A stretch of 18,337 nucleotides of DNA from JBBDWJ01 sp040902925. Lineage in GTDB: Bacteria > Acidobacteriota > Terriglobia > Bryobacterales > UBA6623. This document shows, one piece after another, positions 6,705 to 12,749 of the stretch. The notes under the pieces were generated by a model. The model saw nothing but the letters and a program-made list of their open reading frames with translations. It searched no databases and was not told the DNA's origin. Location of the stretch: contig JBBDWJ010000237.1 of NCBI GenBank assembly GCA_040902925.1, positions 1 through 18,337 of the forward strand, in the 5' to 3' direction. Numbering within the stretch: position 1 is the first letter of the stretch; each line of letters starts with the position of its first letter. The translations under genes were made by a program, and so were the position numbers.

Positions 6705-7052
6705 TCAGCAGACCGGCAATGCGCTGTGCCACGAAGCGCAGCGGTCCAGCATGAGGTGCCGCAGGAGCGTCTCGGCGGTTTGCATGCGAAGGAAATGCGG
6801 CTGGTTCGAGCGCCGGATAGCCTCGACGGACGCTTCGACGCTTTCGGCAATGCCTTCCAGCAGGTCGAGCTGCTCCAGCCACAGCAAAGCGTCGCTATCG
6901 AAGGTGACGTCGGTAAGGCAGTGGCGCACCGCCAAAGTCTCCCGCAGCGGGCGAAGCCGGGCCTCGATCAGCGTCAGGTCATGCCGCTCGAGACCTTCCA
7001 GCAACTCATACGCCATCTGGCAGCAGCAGTGGTACATCGCTTCCGAACTCAT
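6705..7052 (-). CDS. Hypothetical small helical protein
   Basis: I do not recognise this 115-residue protein. I chose the ATG at 7052 (MSSEAMYHCCCQMAYELLEG) because an upstream run of GGGA (spacing about 9 nt) could serve for ribosome binding, and because the longer frame upstream has a basic, low-complexity composition unlike a protein. The sequence is leucine- and glutamate-rich and looks wholly helical, with heptad-like stretches at residues 14-35 (YELLEGLERHDLTLIEARLRPL) and 55-80 (LLWLEQLDLLEGIAESVEASVEAI). An odd CCC triplet sits at residues 9-11. Size, helicity and location beside flagellar genes resemble type III export chaperones such as FlgN or FliT, but there is no diagnostic motif and this is only a guess. 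It is divergent from flbD across a 423-bp repeat-containing gap. Confidence 0.55.
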   Translation of the reverse strand: MSSEAMYHCCCQMAYELLEGLERHDLTLIEARLRPLRETLAVRHCLTDVTFDSDALLWLEQLDLLEGIAESVEASVEAIRRSNQPHFLRMQTAETLLRHLMLDRCASWHSALPVC

Positions 7053-7475
7053 CGTTCGTTTTCCCTTCGCGCTCTTCGATGCGGCAGCAACGCGGAGCTT
7101 CACAATCGCCCTTCGGAGTGCCGGGCTGGTTGGTTTCCAACTCTTATCGGAAAGGGGCCGGAGAATCCAGAGCGGGATTTCCGTCAAACAAACCAGGACC
7201 TCACTGAAAGCAGAGCCGCAAGGAAACGGGGCCCTCAAACAACAGCGCCGCGGCCCGATGAGGCTATGTCAGGGTCGAGCCGGAGTTTTCGGAGCACCGC
7301 AAGGGACCGATATGCCTGTAGCGCGGGGCATGCCTGTAGCGCGGGGCATGCCTGTAGCGCGGGGCATGCCTGTAGCGCGGGGCATGCCTGTAGCGCGGGG
7401 CGCGGATTCAAACCGGCCGGCGCGGCGTTCTCAGCATCTCGCGGAATGCGCCGATAAGGAGAGCAAGGCGGCGCC
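7053..7475. other. Gene-free divergent intergenic region
   Basis: This stretch lies between the divergent 115-residue gene and flbD, so promoters for both should be here. I see no convincing sigma-70 or sigma-54 box outside the repeats. The main content is a five-copy 18-bp tandem array at 7312-7401. AAGGAG at 7456-7461 is the best ribosome-binding candidate for flbD, but its 14-nt spacing is long. Confidence 0.6.
7312..7401 (+). repeat. Tandem array, five perfect copies of an 18-bp unit
   Basis: The unit ATGCCTGTAGCGCGGGGC occurs five times head to tail without a mismatch. The length is a multiple of three, so any frame through it stays open and gives artefactual peptide repeats (MPVARG). 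The unit matches the core of dispersed repeat A (CATGCCTGTAGCCCGGGGC at 6547-6600), pointing to local expansion of that core. It is not a CRISPR: there are no spacers. Confidence 0.95.
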
Positions 7476-7721
7476 ATGATCGGCCTCACCAAACTCAACG
7501 GCCGCGCCGTAGTGGTAAACGCAGACTTGATTGAAACCATCGAGTCCACGCCGGACACCGTGATCTCACTGGTCACCGGCAAGAAGTTTGTCGTACTCGA
7601 AAGCGCCGACAGCGTTGTGGACAAAGTCATCTGCTACCGGCGAAAGGCCGTGGCCGCGCCGCCGCTCGGAGTGGTCCTGACGGCGCTGGACGCTTGCACG
7701 GCTTCGCAACATGAAGATTGA
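7476..7721 (+). CDS. flbD: Flagellar FlbD family protein
   Basis: The 81-residue protein opens MIGLTKLNGRAVVVNADLIE and continues TIESTPDTVISLVTGKKFVV, the FlbD/SwrD family pattern (LNG, VN, ETPDT, GKK and an ES block). In Bacillus the homologue SwrD is needed for full swimming torque and is thought to support stator function. This fits the position directly before motA: the flbD stop (7719-7721) lies inside the motA start region, an 11-bp overlap. The family is usually 65-75 residues, so about ten C-terminal residues here (ALDACTASQHED) are extra and partly a by-product of that overlap. It is unrelated to the Caulobacter sigma-54 activator also called FlbD. Confidence 0.92.
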   Translation: MIGLTKLNGRAVVVNADLIETIESTPDTVISLVTGKKFVVLESADSVVDKVICYRRKAVAAPPLGVVLTALDACTASQHED

Positions 7722-8532
7722 CGCCGGCATTTTCATCGGCCTGCTCGTGGGCCTCGGCGGGATCATCAGCGGCCTAGTCCTCGAGGGCGGCAGCGTCGCC
7801 GAGATTCTGCAGCCGACCGCCGCCCTGATCGTCTTTGGCGGCACGCTCGGCGCAACGCTGATTTCGCAACCGCTGCCCACCGTTTGGGGAGCCGTCAAAC
7901 AGTTTGTCTCGATCTTCGGCGAAAGCCGCCACAACCTCGACGAGGTCATCGACGAGGTGGTGAATCTGGCGCAGCAGGCGCGCCGCAACGGCATCATTTC
8001 TTTGGAAAAACAACTCTCCGGCATTCCCGACCGTTTCATGCGCAAGGCGGTGACGCTGGCCGTGGACGGCACCGAGTCCAAAGACCTGCGCGAGATCATG
8101 GAGGTGGAGATCTACCAGGAATCGGCGCGCCGCGAAGCCGAAGCCAAGGTGCTCGAGGCGGCCGGCGGCTACGCGCCTACGATCGGCATCATCGGAGCCG
8201 TGCTGGGGCTGATTCAGGTCATGAAGCACCTCGAAAATATCGAGGAAGTCGGGCACGGCATCGCTGTCGCCTTCGTGGCCACCCTATACGGCGTGGGAAT
8301 CGCCAATATCGTGCTGCTGCCAAGCGCCAAGCGCATGGCCAGCCGCATCGAGCGCGTGGCGGTGAGAAAAGAGCTCATGCTCGAAGGCGTGATCTGTCTG
8401 ACCGAGGGACTCAACCCGCGCCTGATCCGCTTCAAGCTCGGCGGCTACCTCGACGTCGACAAGCAAACCGACGACGAGCTGGACGGGGCGCCCGCGCGCG
8501 CGCCCGAAGTGCAGCATGCCACGCAGAAGTAA
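7711..8532 (+). CDS. motA: Flagellar motor stator protein MotA
   Basis: The 273-residue protein has four membrane segments at about 5-24, 33-52, 155-172 and 183-204, with the large cytoplasmic loop between the second and third. The conserved prolines in the channel helices are visible (P156 in YAPTIGIIGAVLGLI; P204 in VLLPSAKRM). The charged loop residues that contact FliG appear as RRNGIISLE (91-99). MotA5MotB2 stators convert ion flow into rotation of the rotor. motB starts inside the last codons of this gene (17-bp overlap), so stoichiometry is probably set by translational coupling. The start at 7711 was chosen because MKIDAGIFIGLLVGLG is the usual MotA N-terminus. The C-terminal tail after residue 250 is a variable hydrophilic extension. 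Confidence 0.97.
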   Translation: MKIDAGIFIGLLVGLGGIISGLVLEGGSVAEILQPTAALIVFGGTLGATLISQPLPTVWGAVKQFVSIFGESRHNLDEVIDEVVNLAQQARRNGIISLEKQLSGIPDRFMRKAVTLAVDGTESKDLREIMEVEIYQESARREAEAKVLEAAGGYAPTIGIIGAVLGLIQVMKHLENIEEVGHGIAVAFVATLYGVGIANIVLLPSAKRMASRIERVAVRKELMLEGVICLTEGLNPRLIRFKLGGYLDVDKQTDDELDGAPARAPEVQHATQK

Positions 8533-9358
8533 AGCCAAACCGGAAAACCACGAACGCTGGCTGGTCTCCTATGCGGACTTTGTCACGCTGCTGTTCGCCT
8601 TCTTCGTAGTGCTGTTCGCGACCTCGCACGTCGACGCGCAACGCATGCAGCAGATCTCCGAGGCCTACTCGGCGATCATGAGCAAAGATGTTGAGCAGCT
8701 CCGCGCCGTGATGGTCACATTCGCCGACCAAAAAAAGGCCGCCGCGGCGGCGAAAGCTGTGCAGGATCCCGACGCGCGCCGTGTTCTCACCATGGCGGAA
8801 ATGCAGCCCGTCCGCAAACGCGTCGAGCAGCGCCTCGCACCGCTCATCGAAGGGGACAAGATCGGCCTGGCGTTGACGCCGCGCGGGCTGATCATCAGCC
8901 TGCGGGAGTCGGGCTTTTTTGCCCCCGGTCAGGCAACCTTTCTGCCGGGCGCGGCGGGTTTGCTTTCCGAAGTCGGCGCCGTCGTCGCCGAGCTCCCCAA
9001 TCAGCCGGTGCGCATGGAGGGGCACACCGACGACGCACCGATCCGAACGGCTCGCTTTCCATCCAACTGGGAGCTATCGACCGCGCGGGCCATTGCCGTG
9101 CTCGACCTGATGGTCGAGCTGTATGACATCGACCCCCACCGCGTCTCGGTGGCCGGCTACGGCGAACGGCGGCCCATCGCCGGGAACCTGACGCCCGAAG
9201 ACCGCGCTAAAAACCGCCGTGTGGACATCGCGATCCTGAGCCGCTCCGCCGCCGAAATGGCTCCCAAACAGCGTCTCGACGTGCCGGCAAGCGACCCACC
9301 CGCCGCGGAGAGCCAACAACCACTGGCCCAAGCCGCACATCCTGCCTCGGGTATTTGA
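8516..9358 (+). CDS. motB: Flagellar motor stator protein MotB
   Basis: The 280-residue protein has a short basic cytoplasmic N-terminus and one membrane helix (about 18-36, WLVSYADFVTLLFAFFVVLFA) with the essential ion-binding aspartate D21. A periplasmic linker leads to an OmpA-like peptidoglycan-binding domain (about 135-242). The domain shows the family motifs GHTDD (169-173), a Trp-Glu-Leu-Ser block (NWELSTARA, 184-192) and NRRVDI (233-238). It anchors the stator to the cell wall and forms the ion pore with MotA. The residues around D21 (YADF) are shared by proton-driven MotB proteins, but I cannot settle the ion used. The C-terminal 35 residues are Pro/Ala/Gln-rich and probably disordered. 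After this gene the plus-strand unit is interrupted by a 445-bp gap. Confidence 0.97.
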   Translation: MPRRSKAKPENHERWLVSYADFVTLLFAFFVVLFATSHVDAQRMQQISEAYSAIMSKDVEQLRAVMVTFADQKKAAAAAKAVQDPDARRVLTMAEMQPVRKRVEQRLAPLIEGDKIGLALTPRGLIISLRESGFFAPGQATFLPGAAGLLSEVGAVVAELPNQPVRMEGHTDDAPIRTARFPSNWELSTARAIAVLDLMVELYDIDPHRVSVAGYGERRPIAGNLTPEDRAKNRRVDIAILSRSAAEMAPKQRLDVPASDPPAAESQQPLAQAAHPASGI

Positions 9359-9803
9359 CCGATCCCGCCGCTGCTCACGGCGCGCGCTCCGCAGGACGTT
9401 CACGCCACGGTTATAGACTGTGCGCCGCCCGGCGATAGATACTCCCGATTTCGAAAACCGTCGAACCACTATGTGTGGGAAGCTCGCCGCCGCGGTGCGC
9501 AGGCGCCGGGCCGGCGCGAAAACGAGCACAGTCGACTCGGCGGGCACGAGGCGCTCTCCGATGCGACGGCCGCGACCAAAGCGTGGACCGGGGCCGCACC
9601 CGGCGTCACCAGCCGAGTCGCGGCCAGACTCGTCCCACTGCGCGATGTTGCGGACTGCGCGGCGTTGCGGACTGCGCGATGTTGCGGACTGCGCGGCGTT
9701 GCGGACTGCGCGATGTTGCGGACTGCGCGGCGTTGCGGGCTGCGCGGCGTTGCGGGCCGGCCGCTGCCGATCGCCAGCCGCGTGAATAGATCTTCGAGCA
9801 CAA
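9359..9803. other. Gene-free region between motB and the sigma-54 activator
   Basis: No supported gene. Frames open through this region owe their length to GC content and to the 17-bp array at 9637-9755. I see no clear terminator after motB and no clear -24/-12 or -35/-10 promoter before the activator, although the region is the expected place for both. Confidence 0.6.
9637..9755 (+). repeat. Tandem array, seven 17-bp units in alternating order
   Basis: Two unit types, ACTGCGCGATGTTGCGG and ACTGCGCGGCGTTGCGG, alternate A-B-A-B-A-B, followed by a seventh B-like unit starting with G. The higher-order period is therefore 34 bp (about three helical turns). The last unit ends 48 bp before the activator start codon. 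There are no spacers, which excludes CRISPR. Confidence 0.95.
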
Positions 9804-11180
9804 ATGAAATGTAAAGGGAGGCTGCTGCACACGGGGCTTGATCGATCGATCGTCGAAGCATTGATCGAGCCGGCACGGCCGTGGATCGACGAAGCATGCC
9901 AGGCGGCAACGGCCATCGAAACGCTGCACCGGCTCCAGACGCATCCCTATGACGTGCTGCTAAGCGGACGCGCCCCCGACGGCCCGCCCATTGAACAGTT
10001 CGTCGAGGATGTGTTGCGCAGCCGTCCCGCTTTGCCGGTGTTGATCGTGGCGCAGCCGCCCGACTACGGCGAAGCCATGCGTTTGGCGCGCCTGGGCATC
10101 ACCGATTATGTTCCCTGGGATTCATCGCGGCCGGGCGCCGTCGGTCAAGCCATCGGCAGCCTGCGGCGCGCCCTGGAGCTGGCGCAGCGTCAACAACACC
10201 TTGACGACAATGACGACGCCGTGCCCGAGCTGGTGGGGCGCAGCGAGGCGATCCGTTCGGTCGCGCGGCTGATTCGTCTGATCGCTCCACGGCGCGCGAC
10301 GGTTCTGGTTACCGGCCGCACCGGCACTGGAAAAGAGCTCGTCGCCCGCGCCATTCACGCCGCTTCCAAGCGCAGCGGCCGGCCGCTGGTCAGCGTCAAT
10401 TGCGGGGCGATTCCCGAAAACCTCATCGAGGCCGAATTCTTCGGTCACGTCAAAGGAGCTTTTACCGGCGCGGTCGCGCACCGCGTGGGGCGCTTCGAGC
10501 AAGCCGACGGCGGCGTGATCTTCCTCGACGAAATCGCCGAGATGCCGCTCGATTTGCAGAGCAAGCTGCTGCGCGTGCTCCAGGAACGCGCCTTCGAACG
10601 CGTCGGCAGCTCGGAAACCGTTCAGGTCGACGTGCGCGTCATCGCCGCAACCAACTGCGATCTCAAGCAGCGCGTCGAGCGCGGCGAGTTTCGCGAGGAC
10701 CTCTACTACCGTCTCAACGTGGTGCCGATCACGCTGCCAAGCCTGGCCGAGCGCAACGAAGATATTCCCGTGCTCGCCAACCATCTGCTGGAACGAATTT
10801 GCCGCCGCGAAGAACTGCCCCTCAAACAGCCAGGCCCCGAAGCGATGCGCCGCCTGATGGAGTACCCGTGGCCGGGCAACGTTCGCCAACTCGAAAACGC
10901 CATCGACAAAGCAGTCGCCTTCAGCGGCGAACGCCGCTTGCTGTACCCCAGCGATTTTCCCTTGCCGGCCGCCCCGCAAACAGCCTCCGCGCTAACCGGC
11001 GTCGATCTGAAGCTGCCGCCCGAGGGGCTCGACTTTGAAGCCGCCGTCACCGGAATCGAGCGCAGCCTGCTGCGCCAAGCGCTCGAACGCACCGCGGGAA
11101 ACAAGAAGCGAGCCGCCGAGCTATTGCGAATCAAACGCACGACGTTCTCAGCCAAATGGCGAAGCCTCGAACAGAGCTAG
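9804..11180 (+). CDS. Sigma-54-dependent transcriptional activator with degenerate receiver domain (FlrC/FleR-like)
   Basis: The 458-residue enhancer-binding protein has an AAA+ domain with Walker A GRTGTGKE (171-178), the sigma-54 contact loop GAFTGA (218-223), Walker B VIFLDEI (238-244) and the FREDLYYRLNV arginine-finger block (296-306). A Fis-type helix-turn-helix lies at about 432-455 (GNKKRAAELLRIKRTTF). The N-terminal 125 residues resemble a response-regulator receiver, but the strand that should carry the phosphoacceptor reads YDVLLSGRAP (49-58), with Ser-Gly where Asp is expected, and the acidic pocket near the N-terminus is also absent. Regulation is thus unlikely to use phosphorylation. 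It sits directly upstream of flgB and probably activates the flagellar operons with RpoN. No clear Shine-Dalgarno precedes the ATG. Confidence 0.9.
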   Translation: MKCKGRLLHTGLDRSIVEALIEPARPWIDEACQAATAIETLHRLQTHPYDVLLSGRAPDGPPIEQFVEDVLRSRPALPVLIVAQPPDYGEAMRLARLGITDYVPWDSSRPGAVGQAIGSLRRALELAQRQQHLDDNDDAVPELVGRSEAIRSVARLIRLIAPRRATVLVTGRTGTGKELVARAIHAASKRSGRPLVSVNCGAIPENLIEAEFFGHVKGAFTGAVAHRVGRFEQADGGVIFLDEIAEMPLDLQSKLLRVLQERAFERVGSSETVQVDVRVIAATNCDLKQRVERGEFREDLYYRLNVVPITLPSLAERNEDIPVLANHLLERICRREELPLKQPGPEAMRRLMEYPWPGNVRQLENAIDKAVAFSGERRLLYPSDFPLPAAPQTASALTGVDLKLPPEGLDFEAAVTGIERSLLRQALERTAGNKKRAAELLRIKRTTFSAKWRSLEQS

Positions 11181-11272
11181 ACGAAAAGCAACCGCATCCC
11201 AATTCTTGCCACCTGACAAAAACCTGCCTAAGCCGCGCACCGCTTTGTCGCGCATTTCGAGGCCTTTGCAAC

Positions 11273-11288
11273 TGGCCCAAGCCGTGCA
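11273..11288 (+). promoter_or_regulatory. Possible sigma-54 (-24/-12) promoter for the flgB operon
   Basis: TGGCCCAAGCCGTGCA has the required GG (11274-11275) and GC (11286-11287) with 10 nt between them and a T before GG, as in TGGCAC-N5-TTGC. The -12 block reads GTGC instead of TTGC. Initiation would fall near 11299, only about 10 nt before the flgB ATG, which is short. It lies just after the gene for a sigma-54 activator, which raises its plausibility. Confidence 0.35.
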
Positions 11289-11308
11289 TTACCCAGCAAT
11301 GGACGTTC

Positions 11309-11665
11309 ATGCTCCCCGCTAAGACCCAACTACTCGGCAAGTATATGGACCTGCTGGCGCTGCAGCAGCGCGTCACCGCAACCAACATCGCCAACGCCGA
11401 CACGCCGGGCTATCGCACGCGGCGGCTCGACTTCCAATGGGAGCTTCAACAAGCGGTCACGCGCCCCGGCAGCGAGCCAGCCAAGCCGTTGTCGATTCCC
11501 GTACACGGTGGCTTTGAAGTTAAAAACGACGGCAACGACGTGAGCCTCGACCGCGAGCTGCGCCTGCTGGCCGAAGCCGGAATTCGCTATTCGCTGGCCG
11601 CGCAGTTGGCCCGCGGCGGCATTCGATCGATCCGCAGCGCGATCCACGAAGGCCGTGGAGCGTGA
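11309..11665 (+). CDS. flgB: Flagellar basal-body rod protein FlgB
   Basis: The 118-residue proximal rod protein has the signature NIANADTPGYRTRRLDF (26-42) near the N-terminus and the C-terminal helix NDVSLDRELRLLAEAGIRYSLAAQLA, matching the usual D-RE-L-Y pattern of rod proteins. I chose the ATG at 11309 (MLPAKTQLLGKYMDLLALQQ) because it gives the normal family length; the frame is open further upstream, but that part overlaps the activator gene and has no rod-protein character. FlgB is exported by the flagellar type III system and assembles on FliE at the MS-ring. It opens the basal-body operon. The Shine-Dalgarno is weak (GGA, 5 nt before the ATG). Confidence 0.94.
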   Translation: MLPAKTQLLGKYMDLLALQQRVTATNIANADTPGYRTRRLDFQWELQQAVTRPGSEPAKPLSIPVHGGFEVKNDGNDVSLDRELRLLAEAGIRYSLAAQLARGGIRSIRSAIHEGRGA

Positions 11666-11730
11666 CGCGCCAAGGCCCAACATCCCGGCCACCTCGTCGG
11701 ATAAGCAACACGCAAGCGCGCAAAATTAAC

Positions 11731-11771
11731 GATCGCACAAGCGATCCGAGCCCCATCCGCAAGGGTGGGGC
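11731..11771 (+). repeat. Double-hairpin element B, copy 1 (flgB-flgC gap)
   Basis: A 6-bp hairpin GATCGC-ACAA-GCGATC is followed by a second stem GCCCCATCC/GGGTGGGGC with a GCAA loop. All nine positions pair if one T-G wobble is allowed. A second 41-nt copy is at 16210-16250; over the last 31 nt they differ at three positions, with pairing preserved. It lies in a 184-bp gap within the operon. Confidence 0.8.
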
Positions 11772-11849
11772 AACCAGCGAAAGTCCGTGGGAGGTAGCCC
11801 TAAGGCGGATCTCCCAGATCACAAACAGCTAACCAGCAACCAGCAAGCC

Positions 11850-12311
11850 ATGAGTCTATTCAGCACCCTCAACGTCAGCGGCTCCGGGCTCGATGCGCAG
11901 CGCTTGCGCGTTGAGCTGCTCGCCCAAAACGTCGCCAACTCACAAACCACCAGAACGCCCGGGGGCGGTCCCTACCGGCGCCGCCACGTCGTATTCGAAG
12001 CCGAGCCCCAGACGGCATCGCCGTTTCGAACCGCCTTCGCCGACCTGCGCAGCGGCGGCGGCTCGATTGACCAAGGCGCGCCATACGGAGTGCGCGTCGG
12101 CCGCGTCGTCATCGACGACACTCCGCCCGAGCGGCGCTACCTGCCGCAGCACCCCGACGCCAATCCCGACGGCTACGTCGACTTTCCGGCGTTCCATCCG
12201 GTCGAAGACATGGTCGATCTCTCGGCCGCGGTGCGATCCTATCAGGCCAATCTCGCCGTCATCGCCGCCGTCAAGGAAATGATTCAGCGCACGCTCGAGA
12301 TTTCGCAATGA
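11850..12311 (+). CDS. flgC: Flagellar basal-body rod protein FlgC
   Basis: The 153-residue rod protein starts MSLFSTLNVSGSGLDAQRLR and has the NVANSQTTRTPGGGPYRRR block (about 30-48) diagnostic of FlgC, with C-terminal VDLSAAVRSYQANLAVIAAVKEMIQRTLEI, the rod/hook helix. The ATG at 11850 was chosen over an upstream in-frame ATG at 11787 because FlgC proteins begin at this point. Length is slightly above the usual 135-150 residues, with the extra in the central variable domain (about 55-105). It stacks distal to FlgB in the rod. The 184-bp gap to flgB is unusual for this pair and holds repeat element B; fliE follows after 31 bp. Confidence 0.95.
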   Translation: MSLFSTLNVSGSGLDAQRLRVELLAQNVANSQTTRTPGGGPYRRRHVVFEAEPQTASPFRTAFADLRSGGGSIDQGAPYGVRVGRVVIDDTPPERRYLPQHPDANPDGYVDFPAFHPVEDMVDLSAAVRSYQANLAVIAAVKEMIQRTLEISQ

Positions 12312-12342
12312 GCGCCACGGCGCGCCACAAGGAGCGACAACG

Positions 12343-12645
12343 ATGGATCCCATAGCCTTTGGCCGCATCACCGCGCCGCCGCTGATTCCAACGCCGCGCC
12401 CCGAGCCGTCGCCCGAGCCCGAGTCCGGAACGTTTGCCGGGCTGCTCGGCGAGGCCGTTGCGCGCGTGCAGCAAGTGCAAAGCACCGCCGAGCAAGAGCT
12501 CCAAAAACTCATGGCCGGCGAGCCCGTCGAGTTGCACCGCGTGATGTTGGCCGGCGAAGAGGCCGGTCTAGCCTCGGACCTGCTGATGGCCGTACGCAAC
12601 AAACTCGTCGACACCTATCAGGAAATCATGCGCATGCAGGTGTAG
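12343..12645 (+). CDS. fliE: Flagellar hook-basal body protein FliE
   Basis: The 100-residue protein has a Pro-rich N-terminus (residues 10-30) followed by the helical FliE core: FAGLLGEAVARVQQVQSTAEQELQKLMAGEPVELHRVMLAGEEAGLASDLLMAVRNKL-type pattern, ending TYQEIMRMQV, the normal FliE C-terminus. FliE joins the MS-ring to the rod and is among the first export substrates. It has the best ribosome-binding site of the operon, AAGGAG at 12329-12334 with 8-nt spacing. fliF follows after 104 bp that contain a small hairpin (12721-12734). Confidence 0.95.
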   Translation: MDPIAFGRITAPPLIPTPRPEPSPEPESGTFAGLLGEAVARVQQVQSTAEQELQKLMAGEPVELHRVMLAGEEAGLASDLLMAVRNKLVDTYQEIMRMQV

Positions 12646-12749
12646 CGCAAAAAGGCCCGTCCGATCGCGGCCTGCGGCTCCCTTTGAAATATGCGGGCTA
12701 GCCAAGATTCCAACGACGCACCGGCCTCCGCCGGCCAACCCATAACACA

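Noticed and set aside
7312..7401. Tandem sigma-54 promoters in each 18-bp unit (GGCATGCCTGTAGC has GG-N10-GC)
   Set aside because: The spacing fits, but the -24 box lacks the leading T and the -12 box reads TAGC. The unit is explained better as the core of a dispersed repeat.
6621..7479. Plus-strand open frames ending in MPVARG or CSAGHA peptide repeats
   Set aside because: The peptide repeats come from the 18-bp array whose length is a multiple of three; the upstream part is antisense to the helical 115-residue gene.
9637..9755. CRISPR array
   Set aside because: Units are 17 bp and directly adjacent with no spacers; no cas genes are nearby.
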